This document shows, one piece after another, positions 9,640 to 16,212 of a DNA stretch of 27,215 nt; positions within the stretch are counted from its first letter, which is position 1, and each line of letters opens with the position of its first letter. A program made the position numbers and the translations under genes. The DNA is from Bog-564 sp035509915 (GTDB taxonomy: Bacteria; Actinomycetota; Acidimicrobiia; Acidimicrobiales; UBA8190): the NCBI GenBank assembly GCA_035509915.1, contig DATKIB010000183.1, positions 1 to 27,215 of the forward strand, read 5' to 3'. A model generated the notes under the pieces. It ran no database searches and was not told the origin of the DNA. It saw only the letters and a program-made list of their open reading frames with translations.

Positions 9640-11250
9640 ATGCCTGATTCGAAGCTCCAGGCAGGGCCGCTCGTGAGCGGTCGATGGCGTCTCGGCCCGC
9701 TGCTCGGCCAGGGCGGGATGTGCGACGTCTACCGGGCCGTCGACGTGACCGGCGGGGGCGAGGTGGCGCTGAAGATCGTGCGTTCGGCGGACCCGGGCCT
9801 GGCTCGCCGGCTCGCCCAGGAGGCCAAGGCCCTCGAAGGTTTCGACCACCCTGGGCTCGTGCGGCTGCTCGCGTCGGGGGTGCACGAAGGACAGGCCTTC
9901 CTGGTCATGGAGCTGGTGACAGGACCCACCCTCGCGGCACGCCTGCGACGGGGCCGTCTGAGCCCTGCCCGCACCGCCACGCTGGGGGCCACCCTGGGCG
10001 GCGCACTGGCCTACGTCCACGAGCGCGGCATCGTGCACCGAGACGTGAAGCCCGGGAACGTGCTGCTGGGCCCGGGTCCCCGGGTACGTCTCGCCGACTT
10101 CGGCATTGCGCGTCTGCTCGACTACTCATCCCTGACGGCCACGGGCTCGACCTTGGGCACAGCGGCCTACATGGCCCCCGAGCAGATCGAGGACCATTCG
10201 GTCGGGACCGAGGCAGACGTCTGGTCGCTCGGGCTCGTGATGCTCGAGTGCCTGACAGGCAGGCGCACGTTCAGCGGCACCCCGTCCGAGGTGATCGCCC
10301 GCCGCCTATCAGGTCCGGTCACCCTCCCCGGCGACCTGCCCTCCCCCTGGCGTCTGGTCCTCGAGGGCATGCTCGACCACGACCCACACCGGCGGCCACG
10401 AGCCGCCGACGTCGCAGGCATCCTCGCGGCGCCGGCGTTCGAGATGCCCTGGACCCCGAGCGGCGAGGGGGCCGCGCCCCTTGGCGCTGCGGATGCGTCG
10501 GGCGCCGGCGGGCCTGCAGGCGTAGGCGCTGCGGCCCCCAACGGGTCGGGTACGGCGAGCACCGAGCTCGCGCCCGGGCCGCCCGGGCTCGCAGATACGG
10601 CTTTGGCCGGAGCACCGCGCTCGCCGGGCGAGCCGAGGACGCTCGTGGACCGCCCGGATCCCACGGTGTTGGCACCCTCGGCCTTCAACCCGCACGCCGC
10701 CCCGGCCCGCTCGCGTTCGAGGCGCTGGCCGTACGTGGTAGTGGCAGCCGCCCTCGTCGCCGCGCTGGCCGGCGGGCTCACCGCTTGGTCCCTCTCGTCG
10801 GGAAAGGTCTCCGCGCACACACCCCCCCATCGCCCCCAGTCGTCGACCACCACGACTACGACCACCACGACCACGACGACCACGCTGCCGAGCGCCACGG
10901 CCGCGGCAGCAGCGCTCACCAGCGATGTGCAGAGCGGCGTCGCGGACGGCTCGATCAGCCAGGGCGCGGGCAATTCCATCCTCCAGGGTCTCAACCAGCT
11001 CTACCAGGCCGAGGACAGCGGAAACGCTTCCCAGATCGGCTCGGCGATCGGCAACCTCGACCAGTCGATCGGAAACGGCGCCTCCTCGGGGAAGATAACT
11101 CCCGACGAGGCCTCCAAGCTCACCTCCGACGTCGCCACTATCGCGAGCGCGCTCGGGGTGTCCACCACCACCACGACGGCACCGGGACCGCCAGGAAGCT
11201 CGGGAGCCACCGGGCCCGGTAAGGGCGGCGGGGGCCCCGGGGATCACTGA
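9640..11250 (+). CDS. Transmembrane Ser/Thr protein kinase (PknB-like kinase domain)
   Basis: The 536-residue protein has an N-terminal Hanks-type kinase domain (about 14-265): glycine loop GQGGMCDVY, Lys45 in VALKIV, Glu61 in the C-helix, HRDVKPGN (133-140), DFG (153-155) and MAPE (178-181), so all catalytic residues are present. A Pro/Ala/Gly-rich juxtamembrane stretch (270-360) leads to one membrane helix (about 364-385). Outside is a run of 13 Thr (403-415) and a domain of about 80 residues (418-495) with paired helices containing LTSDVQSGVADGSIS and KITPDEASKLTSDV. There are no PASTA repeats, so the outer sensor is not the usual cell-wall-binding type. The ATG at 9640 fits the domain start. 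It converges on the protease pair, 18 bases away. Confidence 0.93.
   Translation: MPDSKLQAGPLVSGRWRLGPLLGQGGMCDVYRAVDVTGGGEVALKIVRSADPGLARRLAQEAKALEGFDHPGLVRLLASGVHEGQAFLVMELVTGPTLAARLRRGRLSPARTATLGATLGGALAYVHERGIVHRDVKPGNVLLGPGPRVRLADFGIARLLDYSSLTATGSTLGTAAYMAPEQIEDHSVGTEADVWSLGLVMLECLTGRRTFSGTPSEVIARRLSGPVTLPGDLPSPWRLVLEGMLDHDPHRRPRAADVAGILAAPAFEMPWTPSGEGAAPLGAADASGAGGPAGVGAAAPNGSGTASTELAPGPPGLADTALAGAPRSPGEPRTLVDRPDPTVLAPSAFNPHAAPARSRSRRWPYVVVAAALVAALAGGLTAWSLSSGKVSAHTPPHRPQSSTTTTTTTTTTTTTLPSATAAAAALTSDVQSGVADGSISQGAGNSILQGLNQLYQAEDSGNASQIGSAIGNLDQSIGNGASSGKITPDEASKLTSDVATIASALGVSTTTTTAPGPPGSSGATGPGKGGGGPGDH
10846..10884 (+). repeat. Threonine-codon run in the kinase extracellular linker
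   Basis: Thirteen consecutive Thr codons, mostly ACC and ACG with two ACT, encode an extended and probably mannosylated or wall-spanning linker directly outside the membrane helix. The triplet run is prone to length change between strains. Confidence 0.9.
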
Positions 11251-11268
11251 GGACGGCTCGTAGAGAGC

Positions 11269-12312
11269 TCAGGAAGGCAGTTCGGTGCAGACGACCTGCC
11301 GCTCGCGTAGGCGACCGTCACGGACGAACCCGACGGAGGTCCTCCGGCCGATGTGGTCCTCGGTCAGCATCCGCTGGAGGTCCCTCACGTCCTCGACCGC
11401 ACGGCCGTCGACGGTGACGATCACGTCTCGCGGCTGCAGTCCCGCGCTCCCCGCGGGGCTGTCGGAGACGACGGAGGTGATCTCGATCCCTCGCTCGTAG
11501 CCGGTGGCGTGCGCCACCGCAGGCGGCAGGGACCTCGACCCTCCCCCGATACCGAGGTGGGCTCTCCTCACCGTCCGGCCCGATGCGAGCGCCCCGATGA
11601 TGGCGCGTGTCGTCTGGTTGACCGGCACTGCCATGCCCAACCCTTGGCCGATGCCCGGTCCGATCACCGCGGTGTTGATGCCGACGACCTCGGCTCTGCT
11701 CGTGGCCAGCGCCCCGCCCGAATTGCCGGGGTGCAGCGCGGCGTCGGTCTGGATGACGTCGCCGACGAGGCGGGTCGCGCGACCGGCGGCCGCCATGAGC
11801 GAACGACCGAGGGCGCTCACCACTCCAGCGCTGACCGAACCGGCGAACCCGAAGGGGTTGCCGATTGCCACCACTAGCTGCCCGACACGCAAGGAGTCGG
11901 CGTCCCCGAGTGGGGCCGCGCGGTAACCGTCGCCCGCTGCGCGCACCACGGCCAGATCGCTCAGGCGATCGCTCCCGACGACCTCGATCGGCACTTCCTC
12001 CCCCGAGGCGAACCGCGCGCTCCCACCGCTGCCTCCCTCGACCACGTGCGCGGACGTCAGTAGCAGCCCGTCGGCGGATATGACCACCGCCGACCCCGAG
12101 CCGGCCGGGCGGCGACCCGCGGTCCCCATCCGCAACGACGCGACCGACGGCAGCAGTACCTCGGCCACGGAGCTCACGGTCCTCGAGTACGAGTCGAGAA
12201 TGTCGTCGTCGCTTGCCGGCGGCTGCCCTGTCCCGGGGAAGTCAGGAGTGTCGGGGAACGCGGGAACCTGTGGGCCCGCGACTGCCGGGGCCTTGTCGGT
12301 GAGCTGCGTCAC
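11269..12312 (-). CDS. HtrA/DegP-type serine protease with PDZ domain, no signal peptide
   Basis: This 347-residue protein has a trypsin-like domain with catalytic His89 (TSAHVV), Asp119 (SDLAVV) and Ser198 (HPGNSGGAL). IAIGNPFGFAGSVSAGVVS before the Ser is the usual HtrA substrate-pocket stretch. A PDZ domain occupies about 250-345, with SPAGSAGLQPRDVIVTVDG. The N-terminus is Pro/Ala/Asp-rich with no signal peptide or membrane helix, so it should be cytoplasmic, unlike most HtrA enzymes. The start is GTG, and it overlaps the stop of the upstream protease gene by four bases (GTGA). The two are therefore probably translated together and may form a mixed complex; that last point is inference. 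Confidence 0.9.
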   Translation of the reverse strand: MTQLTDKAPAVAGPQVPAFPDTPDFPGTGQPPASDDDILDSYSRTVSSVAEVLLPSVASLRMGTAGRRPAGSGSAVVISADGLLLTSAHVVEGGSGGSARFASGEEVPIEVVGSDRLSDLAVVRAAGDGYRAAPLGDADSLRVGQLVVAIGNPFGFAGSVSAGVVSALGRSLMAAAGRATRLVGDVIQTDAALHPGNSGGALATSRAEVVGINTAVIGPGIGQGLGMAVPVNQTTRAIIGALASGRTVRRAHLGIGGGSRSLPPAVAHATGYERGIEITSVVSDSPAGSAGLQPRDVIVTVDGRAVEDVRDLQRMLTEDHIGRRTSVGFVRDGRLRERQVVCTELPS

Positions 12313-13217
12313 ACCGACCCCTCGTCGGCACTCGCTGTGCCCGTGAGGTCGACGGCCACCGACACCTCGTCTACGCCTCGGACGAGCCCGAGATCAACCG
12401 ACCCGCCGGCTTCGCCCGTCTCCAGGGACGCAGCCAGCTCGTCGGCCGACGTGACTGGCGCTCCACCGACGCTGATGATGAGGTCCCCTTCTCGCACCCC
12501 CGCCCGATCTGCGGGACCTCCGGGCTCCACCGCGTGCACGAGCAGCCCGTCGCGTTCGGGCAGGCCCACCGACCGCCTCAGACGACGCGCCACCTTGGGC
12601 GGTGCGAGCGCCACTCCGAGCCGAGCCCGACGCCGGGACTCGCCGCGCGCCAGGGCGTCGAGTCTGGATCGCAGCTCACCGTCGGCCGGGAGCGCCAGGT
12701 ACAGCCCGTCTCCCAGGCGATGGGTGTCGATGCCCACGAGCCTGCCCTCGCCGTCGGTGAGCGGACCGCCTGAGGAGCCGCGCTCGAGTGGTGCGGTGTG
12801 CTGGATCGCTCCGGCGATCCTCCTGCCTCCCGGTCCCCGAAACGGCACGTCGGTGGCCGCCACGAACCCGACCCCGACCCGCAACCCGCGACCGCCGGGG
12901 CTGGCGAAGGCGAGCACCGCCTCCCCGAGCCGCGGGGTAGGGGCACCCCATTTCGCCGGCGCCGCACCGGCGGTGTCCACCGAAAGGACGGCCAGGTCAC
13001 CGTCGGCATCCACACCCGTGACGGCTGCCTGGGCTCGCCTGCCGTCGGCGAAGGTCACGACGACCTCCTGGTCGCGCAGGTTGTGGGCGTTGGTGGCCAC
13101 CAGGCCGTCTGCGAGCACCACCCCGCTCCCCCCGGCACCCACGCCGACCACTGACGGCGATACGACCTCGACCACGCCCGTCACCGCCTTCGAAAGCTCC
13201 TCGAACGTCGAACCCAT
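12309..13217 (-). CDS. Second trypsin-like protease with PDZ domain, no signal peptide
   Basis: The product has 302 residues from the ATG at 13217, chosen because AGAGGAGG lies six bases upstream; a longer frame to 13256 runs through this site. The protease domain has His45 (TNAHNL), Asp74 (DGDLAVL) and Ser149 (RGSSGGPL), so the triad is intact. A PDZ domain (about 205-290) contains GPADRAGVREGDLIISVGG. It is shorter than the neighbour and diverges at the pocket (FASPGGRGLRVGVG). There is no signal peptide or membrane segment. It is the first gene of the pair and is preceded by a palindrome and an A+T-rich -10 region. Confidence 0.88.
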   Translation of the reverse strand: MGSTFEELSKAVTGVVEVVSPSVVGVGAGGSGVVLADGLVATNAHNLRDQEVVVTFADGRRAQAAVTGVDADGDLAVLSVDTAGAAPAKWGAPTPRLGEAVLAFASPGGRGLRVGVGFVAATDVPFRGPGGRRIAGAIQHTAPLERGSSGGPLTDGEGRLVGIDTHRLGDGLYLALPADGELRSRLDALARGESRRRARLGVALAPPKVARRLRRSVGLPERDGLLVHAVEPGGPADRAGVREGDLIISVGGAPVTSADELAASLETGEAGGSVDLGLVRGVDEVSVAVDLTGTASADEGSV

Positions 13218-13245
13218 GTGATCCTCCTCTGCACGCACCTGGCTA

Positions 13246-13261
13246 CTGACTTGCAAGTTAG
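13246..13261. promoter_or_regulatory. 16-bp near-palindrome, candidate operator for the protease pair
   Basis: The sequence CTGACTTGCAAGTTAG is a palindrome with one mismatched pair around ACTTGCAAGT. It lies 28 bases upstream of the protease ribosome-binding ATG and just downstream of a minus-strand -10-like TATAGT (13267-13272). A dyad at the transcription start suits a repressor. Half of it, GCAAGTCAG or its complement CTGACTTGC, recurs in both terminal repeats of the TnpB element and near the hxlR start. Confidence 0.5.
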
Positions 13262-13266
13262 AAGTT

Positions 13267-13272
13267 ACTATA
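13267..13272 (-). promoter_or_regulatory. Candidate -10 element for the protease pair
   Basis: On the minus strand this reads TATAGT, matching TANNNT, in the only A+T-rich pocket of the gap. Transcription would begin near 13260, at the palindrome, and give a leader of about 43 bases with the AGGAGG site. No -35 match is evident. Confidence 0.4.
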
Positions 13273-13297
13273 TATCAGAGGCCGCGCGTCTCACGCG

Positions 13298-13364
13298 CGA
13301 GAGCACGGCTGGGCAGGGCACTGCGAGAGCACGGATCGCCAGAGCACCGCTGCGCGAGAGCAGG
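13298..13364. repeat. Four degenerate AGAGCA repeats
   Basis: The core AGAGCAC or AGAGCAG occurs at 13300, 13326, 13341 and 13357. The first two copies share CGAGAGCACGG. A hairpin, CGCGCGT-CTC-ACGCGCG (13283-13299), precedes them. Spacings of 26, 15 and 16 bases are not regular enough for a CRISPR array. They lie left of the TnpB terminal repeat, so they may be a binding-site cluster, a remnant of an older element end, or nothing. Confidence 0.5.
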
Positions 13365-13406
13365 TGTGCTCGATGCCTCGAGCCTGAGAACGCGGGTTAG
13401 GGCGCT

Positions 13407-13425
13407 CCGCAAGTCAGATCGCGCG
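13407..13425 (+). repeat. Left terminal inverted repeat of the TnpB element
   Basis: CCGCAAGTCAGATCGCGCG is the exact reverse complement of 14840-14858. The match stops at both flanking bases, which is what a true element end or a fixed-length binding site would give. Confidence 0.85.
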
Positions 13426-13439
13426 TCCCAGACCCAGAA

Positions 13440-13455
13440 TCGAACACCTGTTCGC
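13440..13455. promoter_or_regulatory. LexA (SOS) box-like operator upstream of tnpB
   Basis: TCGAACACCTGTTCGC matches 11 of 12 fixed positions of the mycobacterial/actinobacterial SOS box TCGAAC-N4-GTTCGA. It ends immediately before the -10 element TACAAT and so would block polymerase when bound. No similarly good match was noticed elsewhere in the window. Control by LexA is inference. Confidence 0.6.
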
Positions 13456-13461
13456 TACAAT
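13456..13461 (+). promoter_or_regulatory. -10 element for tnpB, leaderless spacing
   Basis: TACAAT is five of six to TATAAT and lies seven bases before the GTG start at 13469. Transcription would begin at or beside the start codon. The AGGA just before the GTG is too close for normal initiation, which supports leaderless translation. Confidence 0.6.
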
Positions 13462-13468
13462 GTAGGAC

Positions 13469-14833
13469 GTGATCGCCTCCGACATTCAGGCCCTTGCGAT
13501 CGGCACAGCCCGGCTCGTGGTCGACGGTACAGACGAGGAGTTGTGTCGCAAGGCGGAGTTCTCCCTGTCTCCGGGACGGGCCAAGGCCCGCAGACTCCGG
13601 ACCCTGGTGGACCTTTCGCGTGAGGTCTACAACGCCGCACTCGAGCACCGCCGCGACGCCTGGCGCATGGCGGGGGTCACCGTCAGCACCTTCGACCAGT
13701 TCAACGAGATCTCCGAGCTTCGTGTATTTCGTCGCGATGTTGCATCCTTCGGCAACCAGTTCGTCCGGGGTTCGATCTCTAGAGTTGACGAGGCGTTCTC
13801 TGCGTTCTTCCGCCGTTGTAGAGCCGGTGAGACACCCGGGTTCCCGCGCTTCAAGTCCTGCAAGCGCTTTTGCACCGCCTTCTACGACGAGCCCTGCTGC
13901 TGGGGCCTGAAGGGCCTCGAGGGTGAGGACCCGATCCTCTACGTCCATGGAGTGGGGCAGATCCCCGTGTCGAAGCAGGCAGTCCGGCAGCTGCGCAGGC
14001 TGTCTGAGCGTGGCGGAGAGCCCCGCACGCTCACTATCACCAGGCAACCCTCGGGCTCCTGGCGGGCATGCGTTGGATTCAGAGGAGTGGCAGCGAAGAA
14101 GCTCCCGCCGAAGACCGAGGTGGGCGGCGTCGACCGGGGAATAGCGGTCACAGCGGCACTACCGGACGGGGCCCTGCTCGAGATGCCGAAGTTCCTGGCA
14201 GATGCACGTGACGAGATCGCCGAGCTCAGCGGACTACGAGAGCTCGAGATGAAGGGCTCCTCCGAGTGGCGCAGGCTCAACAAACAGATCGCCAAGGCCT
14301 ACCGCAAGGCCAGAGCGCGAAGTGAGAACTGGGCACGCCACGCAGGTATCGAGATCGTCGCCCGCTACGGGGTAATCGCCATCGAGTGGCTGAAGCTCGT
14401 GAAAATGACCAAGTCGGCGAGGGGGACAAAGGAGAACCCCGGTAAGAACGTGAAGGCGAAGTCGGGACTGAACAGGTCCCTCCAAGACGCGGCACTGGGT
14501 CGGCTTGCCTTTTGGATCTGTGTCAAAGCGGAGGAAGCTGGGCGCAGGGTCTACAAGGTGAACCCGGTCGACTCGAGCCGCGAGTGTGCAGCGTGTGGGC
14601 ACATCGACCCGAAGAACCGCTTCGGTGCGAAGTTCTACTGCCTTCGGTGCCACCACACAGAGCACGCCGACGTGAACGCCGCTCAGGTGATAGCGGCTCG
14701 TGGGCAGGCAGCAAATGCTGCCTGGGTGGCTATGGGCTCACCTGCGCTCAGTAGGCCCGTGCCACGCAAGCTCCGGCGCAAGCGGGATCAGTTGTACGGG
14801 GCCGGGTCGGCTCCTTGCGCAGCAGTAGCGTAG
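13469..14833 (+). CDS. tnpB: TnpB RNA-guided endonuclease (IS605 OrfB family)
   Basis: The 454-residue protein has the full TnpB layout: N-terminal wedge/REC part (REVYNAALEHRRDAWR, 51-66; FPRFKS, 125-130), a split RuvC nuclease with Asp222 (GGVDRGIAVT), Glu306 (IAIEWLKL) and Asp401 (HADVNAAQ), and a zinc ribbon with Cys373, Cys376, Cys391 and Cys394. All catalytic and zinc residues are present, so it should be an active guide-RNA-directed DNA nuclease. It helps keep the element in place after excision in studied relatives. The GTG at 13469 is used with a leaderless promoter. A TTG at codon 25 next to GAGGAG is a possible shorter start. The 3' end of such genes normally encodes the guide RNA scaffold. 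Confidence 0.95.
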   Translation: MIASDIQALAIGTARLVVDGTDEELCRKAEFSLSPGRAKARRLRTLVDLSREVYNAALEHRRDAWRMAGVTVSTFDQFNEISELRVFRRDVASFGNQFVRGSISRVDEAFSAFFRRCRAGETPGFPRFKSCKRFCTAFYDEPCCWGLKGLEGEDPILYVHGVGQIPVSKQAVRQLRRLSERGGEPRTLTITRQPSGSWRACVGFRGVAAKKLPPKTEVGGVDRGIAVTAALPDGALLEMPKFLADARDEIAELSGLRELEMKGSSEWRRLNKQIAKAYRKARARSENWARHAGIEIVARYGVIAIEWLKLVKMTKSARGTKENPGKNVKAKSGLNRSLQDAALGRLAFWICVKAEEAGRRVYKVNPVDSSRECAACGHIDPKNRFGAKFYCLRCHHTEHADVNAAQVIAARGQAANAAWVAMGSPALSRPVPRKLRRKRDQLYGAGSAPCAAVA

Positions 14834-14839
14834 ATACAT

Positions 14840-14858
14840 CGCGCGATCTGACTTGCGG
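14840..14858 (-). repeat. Right terminal inverted repeat of the TnpB element
   Basis: On the plus strand this reads CGCGCGATCTGACTTGCGG, the exact reverse complement of the left repeat. In known TnpB elements the guide RNA scaffold ends at the right end and the guide is the next flanking sequence, here starting at 14859. Confidence 0.85.
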
Positions 14859-14884
14859 CAGACCCTTGGTGGGAGGATGGAGCG

Positions 14885-15325
14885 TTGACCACGGAGAACG
14901 CAGCTACCTCGACCCAGAACTCGGGCCTCGACAGCGCCATGACCCTGGTCGGGGACCGCTGGAGCATGCTCGTGATCGACGCCCTGCTAGAAGGGCCGAT
15001 GAGGTTCTCCGAGCTCCAGGAGGCGATCCCGGGGCTGGCGCCGAACGTCCTCACGGCGCGGCTGCGGCGCCTCGAGAACGAGGGGCTCGTGACCGCCGCT
15101 CGCTACTCCGATCGTCCGCCGAGGCTCGACTACCGGGTCAGCGAGGCCGGCCGCGAGCTCGCCGGGGCCCTGCGCCTGCTAGCGCGCTGGGGAGCGCGCC
15201 TGTCTGGAGGAGAGGTCGAGGGGCCGCGGCACCGGGCCTGCGGCACTCCCCTCGAAGCACGTTGGTACTGCCCGACCTGCGAACGCACCACCGAGCGGGC
15301 CGACGACGACGTTCACTGGGTCTGA
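14885..15325 (+). CDS. HxlR-family transcriptional regulator with C-terminal zinc ribbon
   Basis: The 146-residue protein has a winged helix (about 15-100): LVGDRWSMLVIDALLEGPMRFSEL and LAPNVLTARLRRLENEGLV are the HxlR recognition stretches. The N-terminal Cys that senses redox or electrophiles in HypR/YodB-type members is absent (SAMTLVGDRW). A C-terminal ribbon has His117, Cys119, Cys129 and Cys132, likely a zinc site. The start is TTG at 14885, after GGGAGGATGG. An ATG at 14877 is closed by a stop. It is divergent from the protease pair, with the TnpB element inserted between them. Its targets are unknown, and its own promoter would have to lie within 51 bases or inside the element. Confidence 0.88.
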   Translation: MTTENAATSTQNSGLDSAMTLVGDRWSMLVIDALLEGPMRFSELQEAIPGLAPNVLTARLRRLENEGLVTAARYSDRPPRLDYRVSEAGRELAGALRLLARWGARLSGGEVEGPRHRACGTPLEARWYCPTCERTTERADDDVHWV

Positions 15326-15350
15326 GTCCACTGGTCTGAGAGGGCCGACC

Positions 15351-16118
15351 TCAAGAGGAGCCCGTGTCGGGCATGCCCACGACCTGGAAGGTCTCTGCGA
15401 GGCGGCCCTCGTCCAACCCGGCGAGGCGAGCTCCCTCGGAGAACCAGCCCCGCAACCTCTGATCGAGCCACTCACCCTCTCCCACCTGGCTGCGGTGCCT
15501 ACGCAGCGCGGCGAGCTTGAGCTCGAAGACGTCGGTGATGTCGACCGCCCGGTTGGCCCTCGGCGAGGCCATGAGCCATACCTCGGCCACCGAGAATGGC
15601 TCGAGGCCCTCCTCCTCGAGCAGCTCGCGATGGGCGAAGGGATTGCGAGCATCGGGGTAGGCGGCGCACAGCGCAGCCTCGCCCGCGGCGAGGTGGTCCG
15701 GGTGGCTCGCGCCGATGCGGTCCCAGTTGCGCTCGGGCGACTGGCACACGAGGCGGTCGGGACGCACCTTGCGCAGCTGCCTGCTCAGGTCACGGCGCAG
15801 ATCGAGGCCGGGTGTGAGCCGCCCGTCCGGGTACCCGAGGAACGTGACATCGGAGACGCCGACCTCGGCCGCCGCCGCGCGCTGCTCCTCGCGGCGGAGC
15901 ACTGCCATCTCTTCTCGCGACACCGAGCGGTCCGAGCCGCCCGCGTCGCCGTCGGTCACGACGCAGTACGAGACCTCGATGCCGGCCTTCACCCACACCG
16001 CAACCGAACCCGCGACCCCGAAGTCCACGTCGTCGGGGTGGGCGGTGACTACGAGAACGCGCGCGGCCCCCGCGGCGTCGTCTATCGCGATGGCCGGTGG
16101 CTCTAGCTCGTCGGCCAT
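15351..16118 (-). CDS. LmbE/PIG-L family zinc deacetylase
   Basis: The 255-residue protein has the metal-binding AHPDD (26-30) and HPDH (139-142) motifs of the PIG-L/LmbE superfamily, which removes acetyl or acyl groups from amino sugars. Actinobacterial members include MshB (mycothiol synthesis) and Mca (mycothiol S-conjugate amidase). The sequence between motifs (VTDGDAGGSD, FLGYPDGRL) fits this group, but I cannot separate MshB, Mca or a secondary-metabolite enzyme by eye. Length is a little shorter than MshB/Mca (about 300). The start is ATG. The gene is 94 bases downstream of the helicase stop on the same strand and converges with hxlR. Confidence 0.88.
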   Translation of the reverse strand: MADELEPPAIAIDDAAGAARVLVVTAHPDDVDFGVAGSVAVWVKAGIEVSYCVVTDGDAGGSDRSVSREEMAVLRREEQRAAAAEVGVSDVTFLGYPDGRLTPGLDLRRDLSRQLRKVRPDRLVCQSPERNWDRIGASHPDHLAAGEAALCAAYPDARNPFAHRELLEEEGLEPFSVAEVWLMASPRANRAVDITDVFELKLAALRRHRSQVGEGEWLDQRLRGWFSEGARLAGLDEGRLAETFQVVGMPDTGSS

Positions 16119-16212
16119 GGACCGATCCTACAAGGAGCCCCGCCGGCAGCTGCCTGGGCGCGTGGATCGTGCAGGCGCCTTCAACAGTTCTGAGCCTCGC
16201 CTGCTCGGCTCG

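Larger units (their letters stand above)
13407..14858 (+). mobile_element. TnpB-only insertion element with 19-bp terminal inverted repeats
   Basis: The element is 1452 bases, bounded by a perfect 19-bp inverted repeat. Inside are a LexA-like box, a -10 element and one gene, tnpB; no tnpA transposase is present. The stop codon is only six bases from the right repeat, so the unit is very compact. Classical IS200/IS605 elements end in subterminal hairpins and lack inverted repeats, so these ends are unusual, and the boundary is an inference from the repeat. No target-site duplication is seen next to the repeats. It lies between the divergent protease pair and hxlR. Mobilisation would have to be by a transposase acting in trans. 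Confidence 0.65.

Noticed and set aside
13218..13300. HspR/HAIR or CIRCE heat-shock operator for the proteases
   Set aside because: The palindrome CTGACTTGCAAGTTAG does not have the CTTGAGT-N7-ACTCAAG or TTAGCACTC layouts.
13298..13364. CRISPR array
   Set aside because: The repeats are only seven to eleven bases, are degenerate, have uneven spacing, and no cas genes are nearby.
13246..14856. CTGACTTGC as a 9-bp target-site duplication around the TnpB element
   Set aside because: The same nine bases also occur within the right inverted repeat and, inverted, in the left one, so a duplication is not needed. The implied ends would not match the 19-bp repeat.
15314..15341. Near-tandem CACTGGGTCTGAG / CCACTGGTCTGAG around the hxlR stop
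   Set aside because: Short imperfect duplication with no further copies; not clearly functional.
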